A stretch of 64,000 nucleotides of DNA from CAZQKW01 sp964594075 (lineage in GTDB: Bacteria; Desulfobacterota; WTBG01; CAIYCZ01), in NCBI GenBank assembly GCA_964594075.1, contig CAZQKW010000012.1:1-64000 (forward strand), in the 5' to 3' direction. Every line of letters begins with the position of its first letter. Within the stretch, counting starts at the first letter, position 1. The notes under the pieces are model-generated. The model was not told the origin of the DNA, did no database searches, and was given only the letters and a program-made list of their open reading frames with translations. Positions 26,382 through 34,883 of this stretch are shown here, in pieces. Position numbers and translations under genes: made by a program.

Positions 26382-26842
26382 AAACAGTTTTTATATCCTT
26401 GAAATTTAACACCCGCGCGTGCATGTAAATTTTCTTAATTGCAACGACCATACCACTCTTAATTCCCGCTCATCTAAATTTCATGGGGGCATAAAACCGT
26501 TATTAATTCAATATGTTATAGATGAATATTTTTTATGGTGGGAATCATAAGGATTGTAGCGAGAAAACTTCGCTGGTTGTTTTCAGCCAAACAACACAAT
26601 TATTTTTTTAATGTTGGCTGGATTGAAACGCCTCATAAAATAGCTGAAGATGCTCAAACCAAGAAAGCAGGGTTACATCATGCCCTGCTTTCAAAATATA
26701 GTTGCCGGGTAACGGTTCTTACCGGTATGTACTGGTGAGAAGGCCCCGTCCCGAAAGTATTCGAAATAGGCGGGGATGAGTCAGCACGGAATGAAATAAC
26801 AATTTTAATTGCCGGGCTGCACCGCTCTGTGCGCTGGGAGCA
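26382..26842. other. Structured intergenic region, possible non-coding RNA or repeat remnant
   Basis: About 460 bp with no convincing gene. It holds a 10 bp stem GAAAGCAGGG (26663-26672) / CCCTGCTTTC (26683-26692), and a 7 bp pair GTTGTTT (26576-26582) / AAACAAC (26589-26595). At 26744-26777 there is a nested hairpin of CCCCG / CGGGG around CGAA-AGTA-TTCG. A 67-codon open frame on the plus strand lacks a ribosome site and overlaps the stems. The cluster of stems suggests a structured RNA or a decayed mobile element; no known class fits. Confidence 0.35.
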
Positions 26843-27505
26843 TCACTTTCCGTGAATTTCATCTAACCTGATGCGCAACCGCTGAGCCCAGAATTTAAAG
26901 GCATCCTCTGCAGTCGCCAGTTTGTTCATGCTTTCTTGCTTTCCGCCCTCTCTCCGGTCAACGCCTGCGGCAATGCGCTTGTTTGTCTCTGAATCAAGAA
27001 ACTCAAACTCCATACTGATTTCCCCGACCGCAGGGCCTTTGCCAGTCAATCTCTTCTTTAACGTGCTTATGGAAGAACCGACCGGCAGGATGGTGTTGAT
27101 GCTGCCTGCTGTGTGACCGGGCAGTTCGAGATCTGTTATGGCAACCCGAATTCGCATGACATCAGGGCCCGGTTTATCAACCAGCGGATATGAAGCGCCA
27201 AGCCCATCAATAGCTGATTTATGAAATTTTTCTGAAAGCTCTGCCAGTTCCACGGGGTCAATGCCTTTATTTTCTGCATCATCTTTTAAATAAAACACCA
27301 CGTGGTCCAGCATGATTTTATTATATTTTTTGAAATCAACGCCCTGTTTTCTATACACCATTGCAACGCCGCCTTTGGGGCCGGGCTTCAACTGTGAATA
27401 GTCAACGAGAAACCCGGAATATTCTTTCGGCTTAAGCTTTGCCTGCGTCACGCCAAGACTCAGAAAAATACCAACCACAACAATCCCTATAATCCTTGTC
27501 CTCAT
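26843..27505 (-). CDS. DUF3313-like exported protein
   Basis: A 220-residue protein with a Sec signal (about 1-22). The mature part begins with SGFLVDYSQLKPGPKGG and FKKYNKIMLDHVVFYL, matching DUF3313 proteins, periplasmic or outer membrane lipoproteins of unknown role. Here no lipobox cysteine is seen, so it is probably soluble in the periplasm. A GSSISTLKKRLTGKG segment and conserved EFEFLDSETNKRIAAGVDRREG follow, also typical. It is a single gene, diverging from the radical SAM operon. Confidence 0.7.
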   Translation of the reverse strand: MRTRIIGIVVVGIFLSLGVTQAKLKPKEYSGFLVDYSQLKPGPKGGVAMVYRKQGVDFKKYNKIMLDHVVFYLKDDAENKGIDPVELAELSEKFHKSAIDGLGASYPLVDKPGPDVMRIRVAITDLELPGHTAGSINTILPVGSSISTLKKRLTGKGPAVGEISMEFEFLDSETNKRIAAGVDRREGGKQESMNKLATAEDAFKFWAQRLRIRLDEIHGK

Positions 27506-27860
27506 ACTGTTCTCCTTTTAAAAGTCAGCTATTGTAATGCATCTAACTTTTGCAAGCTATTAAATCAGTTTTGTCTTTTAGCATATTGTTTAATCTAATC
27601 AAAGCAAACTTTTTGCTTTAGACTATTTTAATCACTGCAATTACTGCAAGGCAAAACTATGCTGCTTAACCTTAGGCCTTCTCCCCGCGTTTTATTGTAT
27701 TTCAGTTGACACACGCGCATCTTTAAATTATAGATAATGTACTAAGCAAATAACCCGCCTGGTGAAAAAGATCCTCAACCTTTCCCGCTAATTAGAACTG
27801 CACACAGAGCGGCCTCTTTTTCCCAGGGTATAAAACATTGCGAAAGGAATTATAGATACA
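27506..27860. other. Divergent intergenic region with the radical SAM operon promoter
   Basis: About 355 bp between the DUF3313-like gene and the radical SAM operon. It holds the promoter at 27706-27734, a leader of about 115 nt, and a small hairpin AAAGCAAA-CTT-TTTGCTTT at 27601-27619. Nothing else is supported. Confidence 0.5.
27706..27734 (+). promoter_or_regulatory. Promoter of the radical SAM-glycosyltransferase operon
   Basis: TTGACA (27706-27711), a 17 bp spacer and TATAGA (27729-27734) form a near-consensus sigma70 promoter. Confidence 0.65.
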
Positions 27861-28841
27861 GTGGCGGTCAACTACGAAACGCCTCCGGATTTTCCGGAGC
27901 GTCTGCATATCCAGACCATATCCTATTGTAACGCCCATTGCCTCTTTTGCGCCTATCCGCGCATTGTTGATAAAGTCTCTCACGGGATTATGGAAGATGC
28001 GGTCTATCAGAAGATCATTGATGAAGCAGCCTTGTATCAACCAAAGAGGATATCGCTACTTCTCATGAATGAGCCGTTACTTGATAAAAAACTGCCTGAA
28101 CGGATTGCTTATGCAAAACAACATCTCGGAGACCGGACCGAGATTACCATCACTTCAAACGGCTCCCTGCTCACGCAAAAAATTATTGATAGGCTAATTG
28201 AGGCAGGGCTTGACCGGATCAAAATCAGCATCCAAGGGCTGACTCGAGATACCTATGAGCAAATCATGGGCCTCAACTATCAGAGAACTTTTGAGGGCAT
28301 TGACCGGCTTATTGAAACCATGGAGCGAAGAAACATAAAAAAGCCCAAGGTGGTTTTGTCCATGGTTAGTGTTGGACAGAATGAAGACGAAATCAGGAAA
28401 TACAAACGCTACTGGAGAAGGCGGGGCGTTAAAGCGACCACCGTAGCATACGAAAACAAAGGCGGAAACATCGAAGAAGACATTGAATTGCACCCGTTCG
28501 GCCTTGAACAGCGCAAGCAGTGTTATCGCTTTAATCGTTGCGCCTATTTCATTTACAACGGGGATGCAATTCTGTGCTGTTCCGACTGGACACGCAGCGT
28601 AGTTCTGGGTAATATAAAGAATAATACCATCAGAGAACTTTTTCACTGCAAACAGCTCAACAGCATCCGAGAACATTTCCGCACCGGTAACTACAGCGCC
28701 CTCCCGCCGGTCTGCCAGAATTGCAAGAAAACCAGATTGCCTAAAAGCAGTCATCGCTCATTTAAGGGCATTTACCAGAAATTTCTGAGTTATTTCCAGG
28801 ATCAGCGGAGCAGAGCACGTGCCGACCATACTTCAGATTGA
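27861..28841 (+). CDS. Radical SAM protein with SPASM-like C-terminus
   Basis: A 326-residue radical SAM enzyme. C23, C27 and C30 in SYCNAHCLFC bind the SAM-cleaving [4Fe-4S] cluster. The C-terminal CYRFNRCAYF, AILCCSDW and CQNCKKTR cysteines form an auxiliary SPASM/twitch cluster region with the typical GNIKNNTIRELF segment. Such proteins modify peptides, sugars or small molecules. The GTG start at 27861 has AAAGGAA about 12 nt upstream. It overlaps the start of the glycosyltransferase gene by 23 bp, so the two products probably work on the same surface glycan or glycolipid. Substrate unknown. Confidence 0.85.
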   Translation: MAVNYETPPDFPERLHIQTISYCNAHCLFCAYPRIVDKVSHGIMEDAVYQKIIDEAALYQPKRISLLLMNEPLLDKKLPERIAYAKQHLGDRTEITITSNGSLLTQKIIDRLIEAGLDRIKISIQGLTRDTYEQIMGLNYQRTFEGIDRLIETMERRNIKKPKVVLSMVSVGQNEDEIRKYKRYWRRRGVKATTVAYENKGGNIEEDIELHPFGLEQRKQCYRFNRCAYFIYNGDAILCCSDWTRSVVLGNIKNNTIRELFHCKQLNSIREHFRTGNYSALPPVCQNCKKTRLPKSSHRSFKGIYQKFLSYFQDQRSRARADHTSD

Positions 28842-29967
28842 CAAGCAAAGCCATCTTACAGGTCAAACCATGCGGACGCTGCTTGAGGCTCAGGAACTGA
28901 GCAGCCGCGGCTACCGGGTAATACTTGCCTGCCAGCCCAAATCCTTTCTTGAGCAAAGCGGCAGGGAGCGCGGGCTGGAAATCTTGCCCCTCAGGATGAA
29001 CTATTTTCTGCCGTCGCTCATGAAGCTGGCTTTTTTTTTACGCCGCGAGAATATTGACCTGATAAACGCCCACGGCTACCCGGACCATCTTCTGTGTGCC
29101 GTGGCCCGCAAAATAACCGGTGTCAGGGCACTGGTGCGAACCAAGCACAATCATGTGCCGCTCAAAGGCGGTTCATTCAGCCGCTATCTGTATGGCACCC
29201 TCACCAGCCGTGTCATAGCGATTTCTGAGCATATCCGGGAGGTAATGATTCAGTCCGGCCTCAATCCATCCCAGGTGATTACCATTCGCACCGCTATAAA
29301 TCTCCGCCAGTTTACGCCGCAGGGGAAAAACCCGCATCTGCTCAAGGAATTCCATCTTCCGCAGCAGGGCGCGGTAATTGGCATTGTTGCCCGGCTAACG
29401 GAACGCAAAGGTTTTAAACATCTCTTTGAAGCAGTCAAGCTTCTGGTCGATGAAGGAAGAACGCTCAAGTGTTTGGTCGTGGGCGGCGGCGCCAGTAAAG
29501 AAAAAATTGCTGCGCTGAAAAAGTATGCTGCACGTCTAGGGGTGTCAGAACACATTCTCCTGACTGGAAGAAGAAGCGACATTCCGGACATCTTGTCGCT
29601 GCTGGATGTTTTTATTCTGCCCTCTTTAGCGGAAGGGCTTGGCAGGTCGCTGCTGGAAGCAATGGCAGCCGGCAAGCCGATTGTGGCCACTACCGTCGGC
29701 GGGATTCCCGAGGCTATTGAACACGACAAGAGCGGCCTGCTGGTTCCTCCGGGAGATTCCCGGGCGCTATCCCGCGCCATTGGCCTGCTGCTCGACAATC
29801 CCGAGAAGGCCCAGGAATTGGGACACGCCAGCCGCCGGCGCGCTGAATTGCTGTTTGATGAGACAAAAATGATTGACAGCATCTGCGCGCTCTATGAAGA
29901 GCTTATGGCCAACGGTCAGCCGAAACCAGCCCTACACCGGTCGCCTTCCTGCACCCAATATTCATGA
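28819..29967 (+). CDS. GT4-family glycosyltransferase
   Basis: A 382-residue retaining GT-B glycosyltransferase. The C-terminal half has VARLTERKGFKHL and the EX7E motif in LAEGLGRSLLEAMAAG, followed by GGIPEAI, all typical of GT4 sugar-nucleotide binding. The N-terminal half starts IDKQSHLTGQTMRTLLEAQEL, as in WaaG/PimB-like enzymes. The GTG start overlaps the end of the radical SAM gene. Likely acts on lipopolysaccharide or an exported glycan at the cytoplasmic face. Confidence 0.88.
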   Translation: MPTILQIDKQSHLTGQTMRTLLEAQELSSRGYRVILACQPKSFLEQSGRERGLEILPLRMNYFLPSLMKLAFFLRRENIDLINAHGYPDHLLCAVARKITGVRALVRTKHNHVPLKGGSFSRYLYGTLTSRVIAISEHIREVMIQSGLNPSQVITIRTAINLRQFTPQGKNPHLLKEFHLPQQGAVIGIVARLTERKGFKHLFEAVKLLVDEGRTLKCLVVGGGASKEKIAALKKYAARLGVSEHILLTGRRSDIPDILSLLDVFILPSLAEGLGRSLLEAMAAGKPIVATTVGGIPEAIEHDKSGLLVPPGDSRALSRAIGLLLDNPEKAQELGHASRRRAELLFDETKMIDSICALYEELMANGQPKPALHRSPSCTQYS

Positions 29968-30890
29968 TAACTATTCTTCGCTATTCGGTATACGGGCTCC
30001 TGCTTTTGTCAGCCGTAACGCTCGTGGTCAGCTTCTATCTGGGAAGATTTGTTTTCCCGCATCAGGGTCTTGACGCTATCTCCTGCCTCAATAATCGCGA
30101 CAATGTTATCCGGATGCAGAGCGAGCCGCCGCAAAACCCGTTCAGTTTTCTGGTTATAGGCGATATTCAATCCGGTTATGGTATCCTGAGCAAAAGAGTT
30201 TTGCCTTTAGCACGAAATGGCTGCGCCTTTGCGGTGCAAACCGGCGACTTGTCAAGCCATGCAGACCCGGGACATTATGCACTTATCCTCAATGAAATCA
30301 AAAAGAGCGATGTGCAACTGCCGCTCTTTGTTATACCGGGGAATCACGATCGGAAAGAAGACCCGGATCTTTTTGAGCGCTATTTCAAACTCAAACAGTT
30401 CTCCTTTGTGTGGAGCAACTGCCTGTTCATTTTTATTGATAATTCGCTGGGTAAATCACTGGATCAGCAATTTCAATTCCTGAAACAGGTTCTTGAAGAG
30501 AATCACCAAACGGCGCGCTGGACCTTTATCTTTATGCACCGTCCGCCTGTTAAATGGGACCATGGTATCCCGACACCAGACTTAAAACGGTATGCCCGGT
30601 TTTTTGCTCTTAAAAAACGCTTTCGCATTGATTATGTTATTTCCGGTCATATTCATGATTATCACCATGCCAAGCTGGACGGCACCACCTACATATCCAA
30701 CGGTCTTGAAACTGACGACGAGGAACGCCTTGCAAATGAAATCTATATTACCCGCGTGCAGGTAACCCCTGATAAAGTGGTCATTGACAAGCAGGTCATA
30801 CCAACTTACTTCTCAGAGCGTTTTTATATTTCCCTCATTGACTTCTTAGTGGCACACCTCTATTATCCGCTGCTCGGCAGATTTTTTTAA
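29964..30890 (+). CDS. Membrane-anchored metallophosphoesterase
   Basis: A 308-residue calcineurin-like phosphoesterase with an N-terminal TM helix (about 5-27). The metal-ligand motifs appear in order: GDIQ, GDLSS, GNHD, then MHRPP and GHIHDYHH. The overlap with the glycosyltransferase stop (4 bp, ATGA) shows translational coupling. In a glycan operon it may remove a phosphate from a lipid or sugar intermediate, like LpxH-type enzymes, but this is inference. Confidence 0.85.
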   Translation: MITILRYSVYGLLLLSAVTLVVSFYLGRFVFPHQGLDAISCLNNRDNVIRMQSEPPQNPFSFLVIGDIQSGYGILSKRVLPLARNGCAFAVQTGDLSSHADPGHYALILNEIKKSDVQLPLFVIPGNHDRKEDPDLFERYFKLKQFSFVWSNCLFIFIDNSLGKSLDQQFQFLKQVLEENHQTARWTFIFMHRPPVKWDHGIPTPDLKRYARFFALKKRFRIDYVISGHIHDYHHAKLDGTTYISNGLETDDEERLANEIYITRVQVTPDKVVIDKQVIPTYFSERFYISLIDFLVAHLYYPLLGRFF

Positions 30891-30979
30891 AGAAGGTTGT
30901 GTTGCTCGGAAAAAGGCCGGACGCTTGTGTGTTAACGTTCCCCATTATACCCTATCCATTCCCGTTTTTATGTACTTGC

Positions 30980-31023
30980 GCCGTTTACCTGAATTTCTTG
31001 GATACATTTTGGGGAAAGTCCTG
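30980..31023 (+). repeat. Copy B of the dispersed promoter-linked element
   Basis: 44 bases ending in GGGGAAAGTCCTG (31011-31023). It matches copy D on the opposite strand at about 37 of 44 columns. The core begins exactly 25 bp before the TTGACA of the TetR promoter. Copies A, C and E keep the same 25-26 bp distance to their -35 boxes. Confidence 0.75.
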
Positions 31024-31035
31024 GCAATTTATCTC

Positions 31036-31064
31036 TTGACAACAGATAAAGAATAACTAATAAT
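31036..31064 (+). promoter_or_regulatory. Promoter of the TetR gene
   Basis: TTGACA (31036-31041) and a TAATAAT stretch (31058-31064) lie 16-18 bp apart. The predicted transcript start falls inside the TetR operator at 31068-31081, giving autorepression. Confidence 0.65.
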
Positions 31065-31067
31065 TAG

Positions 31068-31081
31068 ACCGACCAGTCGGT
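31068..31081 (+). promoter_or_regulatory. TetR operator 1
   Basis: Perfect inverted repeat ACCGAC-CA-GTCGGT at the transcription start of the regulator gene. The same sequence with wider arms recurs at 31711-31730 ahead of the methyltransferase genes. Confidence 0.8.
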
Positions 31082-31100
31082 ATGGATATTGGGTATAGAT

Positions 31101-31694
31101 ATGGATCAGAAGCAAAAACGCAAAGAGCAAATCTTTGAGGCAGCATTGCAATGCTTCAACGAAACCGGTTTTGACAAAACCAACAGCGAAACTATTGCTG
31201 CCAGAGCTCACATGAGCAAGGGGGGGTTGTTTCATTACTTCAAATCTAAAAAACAACTTTTTCTTGAGTTGTTCCAATACCGTGTAAACAAATATTTCGA
31301 GCAAATGAAGTCGTGTCTGAATGCTCACGATTCCGCTGATGTCAGATTACGTAAGCTTGTTACTGAAGCGGGAAGATTTCTTAAAAAAGATGAACAGTTT
31401 TATAAATTTTGTATAGAATTTCTTTCGATGGGGGTCCGTGATACTGAAATTCGCGACATTATGACTGATTTCTATAAGAGTTCTGTGGCGACCTTCAAAA
31501 ATATTATTGAAGACGGGGTAATTTCTGGAAGTTTTGAGCAGGACATTGATATAGAAAAGACTGCGCGTGTATTTTATTTATTAGTAATGGGGGTGTTTTT
31601 TACTTATTTTTCAATAAATGTTGACTTCGATATTTTTGAGCAACAAGACTTTCAGATTAATAGAATAATAAACAGCATGAAAAAACAAAGTTAA
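31101..31694 (+). CDS. TetR-family regulator of the methyltransferase cassette
   Basis: A TetR repressor of about 197 residues. The helix-turn-helix is TNSETIAARAHMSKGGLFHYFKSK near residues 22-45. ATG at 31101 is used; a TTG at 31089 would add four residues. It lies between two copies of the operator ACCGAC-NN-GTCGGT, one at its own promoter and one before the corrinoid protein gene, so it should control both itself and the cassette. It resembles the TetR at 58328 along its whole length. The gene is AT-rich compared with its neighbours. Ligand unknown, perhaps the methylated substrate or product. Confidence 0.88.
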   Translation: MDQKQKRKEQIFEAALQCFNETGFDKTNSETIAARAHMSKGGLFHYFKSKKQLFLELFQYRVNKYFEQMKSCLNAHDSADVRLRKLVTEAGRFLKKDEQFYKFCIEFLSMGVRDTEIRDIMTDFYKSSVATFKNIIEDGVISGSFEQDIDIEKTARVFYLLVMGVFFTYFSINVDFDIFEQQDFQINRIINSMKKQS

Positions 31695-31710
31695 TTTTTT
31701 TTATTAATAT

Positions 31711-31730
31711 TAAACCGACTGGTCGGTTTA
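31711..31730 (+). promoter_or_regulatory. TetR operator 2, ahead of the methyltransferase cassette
   Basis: Perfect 9 bp arms TAAACCGAC-TG-GTCGGTTTA, centred about 40 bp before the corrinoid protein start. The inner part equals operator 1. Confidence 0.82.
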
Positions 31731-31762
31731 AGTCCTCGGACAATTTATAGGAGGTTGCTATT

Positions 31763-32428
31763 ATGGAAACAGAGATTGTTATTCAAACTCTTGAGCAGGC
31801 AATCATTAATGGTGATATAAATGCTGCTCGAGACTTTGCTCGAAAGTCCTTAGAAAAAAAAATTGATCCGCTTCGAACTATGAATGAAGGACTGATTAAA
31901 GGCATCAAACAGGTCGGTGATTTATTCGGCAACGGCGAGATTTTTCTGCCTGACCTAATATTAAGCAGCGAAGCGATGCGAGAAGCAGCAGAAATTTTAG
32001 AGGCGGCACTGAAGCACAGCGGGGTAACAGTGAAGTCATCGGTGGGCACCATAGTCATTGGCACTGTTGCAGGAGACATTCACGACATAGGAAAAACGCT
32101 GGTTTCAACACTTTTCAAGGCAGCAGGATTTTCTGTGATTGATCTTGGGGTAGATGTGCCGCGCGAAAAGTTTATTGAAGCGGTTACCGTGCATAAGCCA
32201 GACCTGCTCGGTCTTTCTTCTCTTTTGACGACCAGTGTTGAAGAACAAAAACAGGTTATACGGGCGCTCGAGGCAGCAGGCGTGCGTTCAACAGTCAAAA
32301 TAATGGTGGGTGGCGGGGCCGTAACGGAACGCTGGGCTGAGGAGATCGGCGCGGACGCATATGGCGGCGATGCGCGCGAGGCTGTTGAAAAAGGTAAAAA
32401 ACTGATGAACGGTTTTGCAGGGGCATAA
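31763..32428 (+). CDS. Corrinoid (cobalamin-binding) methyltransferase protein, MtgC/MttC-like
   Basis: A 221-residue B12-binding protein. A helical cap domain (about 1-88) is followed by a Rossmann-like domain with the His-on motif D105-x-H107-xx-G110 (GDIHDIG), then LLGLSSLLTTS and VGGGAV, which hold the cobalamin nucleotide tail. It carries the methyl group between the MttB-like and MtrH-like enzymes encoded next (2 and 23 bp gaps). GGAGG precedes the start, and TetR operator 2 lies just upstream. Confidence 0.92.
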   Translation: METEIVIQTLEQAIINGDINAARDFARKSLEKKIDPLRTMNEGLIKGIKQVGDLFGNGEIFLPDLILSSEAMREAAEILEAALKHSGVTVKSSVGTIVIGTVAGDIHDIGKTLVSTLFKAAGFSVIDLGVDVPREKFIEAVTVHKPDLLGLSSLLTTSVEEQKQVIRALEAAGVRSTVKIMVGGGAVTERWAEEIGADAYGGDAREAVEKGKKLMNGFAGA

Positions 32429-32430
32429 CA

Positions 32431-33858
32431 ATGGGTATAAAAAACGTCGTTTATCCGCTTAAGGTTATATCAGACGAGGAGGTGAAAAAAATCTATTGTG
32501 GAGCTCTCGAAGTCTTGGAGAAAACCGGGGTTTATTTTGAAGATCAGAATATGACCAGACTGCTCCATGAATGTGGGTGCAATATTGATGCACAAAAGCA
32601 GCGTGTCAGATTTCCTGCCCATATTGTAGAAACCGCTGTAAAGAAGTGCGCCCGTGAATTTACGGTTAAGGCAAGAAACCCCGCATACAACCTTTTGTTT
32701 AATGGTTCTCGCGTTTACTTTGCCTCACATTCAGCGCCCTATCTTATTGACCCAGACAGCGGCCAACGCAAAAAACCTTCCTTAAAGGATGTAAGCGACA
32801 TAATTACAATTATAGACGCGCTCGAAAATATAGACGTGCTGCTCACACTCACTGCGGAGCTTACCGACAAACCTGCTGAAATAAGCCCTGAATGGGTATT
32901 TGCTGAAACCTTCAGAAAGACCGAAAAAACTACGGTGGGCCCTGCCTTTAGAGATTGTCCAAAATGGATTATTAAAATGGCAAAGACCGTTGGCGTTGAT
33001 ATTATTGGCGTCACCTCCTGCACGCCTCCACTCTTATACCCAAAGGGGGATACCGATGCGCTTTTAACCTACGCACAGGCAGGATATCCGGTAACCGTCG
33101 GGTCAGGGATCGCTATGGGAGGTACGGGGCCGGTTACTCTTGCGGGCAGTTTAGTCCAGCAGACTGCCGAAGCGCTTGCCGGAGTAGTCCTTGTTCAGTC
33201 GCAGTATCCCGGCACCGGTGTGCTGTGTCTTACTGAGACAGCCCCGCTGGACATGAAGGTCGGAGACCTTGCCTGGGGCAGCATCGAGGTCGCGCTGTTT
33301 CATGTTGCACAGGCTCAGGTGAATCAATATCTGGGCTTACAAAATTTTTCTCTCTTCCCCATGAGCTCTTCGCTGATAGCAGATGAACAGACCGGTTTTG
33401 AGAAAGGATTGCAGGCTCTGGCAATGGCTCTTTCCGGAATTAATTTTATGTCGGGCGGCGGCGGCATCCATAATGAATCATCTTTCTGCATGGAACAGCT
33501 TGTTATAGACAACGATTTATATGGCATGGTGGGGCGCTTTCTGGATCGCTTTGCCGTTACGGACGAAACGCTTGCGCTTGAGGCTATTCATGAAATGGGC
33601 ATAGCGCGTGGAAATTATTTAAAACATCCTCACACACGAAAATGGTTTAAGCAGGAACACTTTTTTCCCCATGTGTGCAATCGTTTTCCATATGAAACCT
33701 GGCTAAAGAATGGAGCTAAAAACATTGTGACACGGGCACGTGAACGTGCTGCAGTGATCCTCACCACGCATCAGCCGGCGCCACTCGCTGATGATATTGA
33801 GCGAGAGCTGCGCGCAATTCTAACCGCAGCAGAACACGAACGGCTGAAAAAAAACTAA
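32431..33858 (+). CDS. Non-pyrrolysine MttB-superfamily methyltransferase (MtgB-like)
   Basis: A 475-residue member of the trimethylamine methyltransferase (MttB) superfamily. The frame runs through without an amber codon, so it lacks pyrrolysine. Such members demethylate glycine betaine, proline betaine, carnitine or similar quaternary amines and methylate a cognate corrinoid protein. The glycine-rich GSGIAMGGTGPVTLAGSLVQ and LSGINFMSGGGG segments belong to the TIM barrel. Its place between the corrinoid protein and an MtrH-like gene gives the full MtgB-MtgC-MtgA type set. The exact methyl donor cannot be read from sequence. Confidence 0.9.
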   Translation: MGIKNVVYPLKVISDEEVKKIYCGALEVLEKTGVYFEDQNMTRLLHECGCNIDAQKQRVRFPAHIVETAVKKCAREFTVKARNPAYNLLFNGSRVYFASHSAPYLIDPDSGQRKKPSLKDVSDIITIIDALENIDVLLTLTAELTDKPAEISPEWVFAETFRKTEKTTVGPAFRDCPKWIIKMAKTVGVDIIGVTSCTPPLLYPKGDTDALLTYAQAGYPVTVGSGIAMGGTGPVTLAGSLVQQTAEALAGVVLVQSQYPGTGVLCLTETAPLDMKVGDLAWGSIEVALFHVAQAQVNQYLGLQNFSLFPMSSSLIADEQTGFEKGLQALAMALSGINFMSGGGGIHNESSFCMEQLVIDNDLYGMVGRFLDRFAVTDETLALEAIHEMGIARGNYLKHPHTRKWFKQEHFFPHVCNRFPYETWLKNGAKNIVTRARERAAVILTTHQPAPLADDIERELRAILTAAEHERLKKN

Positions 33859-33881
33859 CGTGTGCTCAAGAAAAATCCACC

Positions 33882-34784
33882 ATGATCACATTTAAAAAAC
33901 CCCAACACGTTTATCGCATCGGCACGGTCGAAATCGGCGGGCAACCAGGCCAACGGCCGACAGTTCTCATTGGAAGCATTTTTTTTGGAAAGCATAAAAT
34001 AGTTTATGATCCGGCGAAAGGCATATTCAACCGTGAACGGGCAAAAGCCCAAATTGATACAGAAGCGGAACTATCTGCTGCAACGGGCAACCCGCGTTTT
34101 ATAGACCCCATTGGCGACACGGGCGAAGCACTTATCAGCTATATTCAATTTTTATATGAACATACTGATGCGCCGATTCTGGTAGATTCCCCATATCCAG
34201 AATCCCGCATACAGGCACTCAGACATTTTGCCGGCACACCAATAATATCGCGGCTGGTTTATAATTCCATTGCTGAAGACTTCACCGAAAAAGAACTCGC
34301 GTGTATAAAAGAATGCGGGGTTAAGACCGCAATTCTCCTGGCATTCAGTACCAAAGCTCTGCTGCCAAAAGACCGTATTGGATTATTGCAAAAAGTTCTT
34401 TTGCCTGCCGCAGAAAAAGCCGGCATTGAACATATTCTCATAGATACCGGCGTTCTTGACGTGCCGAGCATAAGCTGGGCAGCCCGCGCAATCTATGAAA
34501 TTAAAGAGGCGTTTGGCTACCCGGCTGGCTGTGCGCCGGCAAATTCTTTATTCAAATGGGAAAAACTTAAAAACCAAGGGGATTCAGCATTTCAAGCAAC
34601 GGCGGCAGCAATCTATTCCCTGAGCATATTTCAGGGAGCTGATTTTATTCTTTATGGCCCCATGCGCTTTGCTCCTTGGATTTATCCGGCAATTGCTTCG
34701 ATTGATGCTATGCTTGCCTACCAAGGCAGATTTGTATCGATACGTCCGGCAACAAAGCACCATCCGTTATATAAAATATTTTAG
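33882..34784 (+). CDS. MtrH/MtgA-like methyltransferase (corrinoid protein to tetrahydrofolate)
   Basis: A 300-residue protein like subunit H of methyl-tetrahydromethanopterin:CoM methyltransferase and bacterial MtgA. Recognisable parts are TVLIGSIFFGKHKIVYDPAKG near the N-terminus, the PILVDSPYPESR strand, LIDTGVLDVPSI, and the ending FILYGPMRFAPWIYPAIASIDA. It should move the methyl group from the corrinoid protein to tetrahydrofolate, feeding the methyl branch of one-carbon metabolism. It is third in the cassette, 23 bp after the MttB-like gene. Confidence 0.88.
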   Translation: MITFKKPQHVYRIGTVEIGGQPGQRPTVLIGSIFFGKHKIVYDPAKGIFNRERAKAQIDTEAELSAATGNPRFIDPIGDTGEALISYIQFLYEHTDAPILVDSPYPESRIQALRHFAGTPIISRLVYNSIAEDFTEKELACIKECGVKTAILLAFSTKALLPKDRIGLLQKVLLPAAEKAGIEHILIDTGVLDVPSISWAARAIYEIKEAFGYPAGCAPANSLFKWEKLKNQGDSAFQATAAAIYSLSIFQGADFILYGPMRFAPWIYPAIASIDAMLAYQGRFVSIRPATKHHPLYKIF

Positions 34785-34883
34785 GCAAGCGGGTGCGGTG
34801 TCGTCTATGGCCCCGGCAGGCATTTTAAAACCCTTTGATAACAATACTTCGTTCGCGTGTTTAAATCATATTATCAGACAAAA

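Noticed and set aside
26535..26738. 67-codon open frame on the plus strand
   Set aside because: It runs through the hairpins of the structured intergenic region and has no ribosome site.
32431..33858. Possible pyrrolysine codon in the MttB-like gene
   Set aside because: The frame is uninterrupted; no TAG is read through, so this is the non-pyrrolysine branch.
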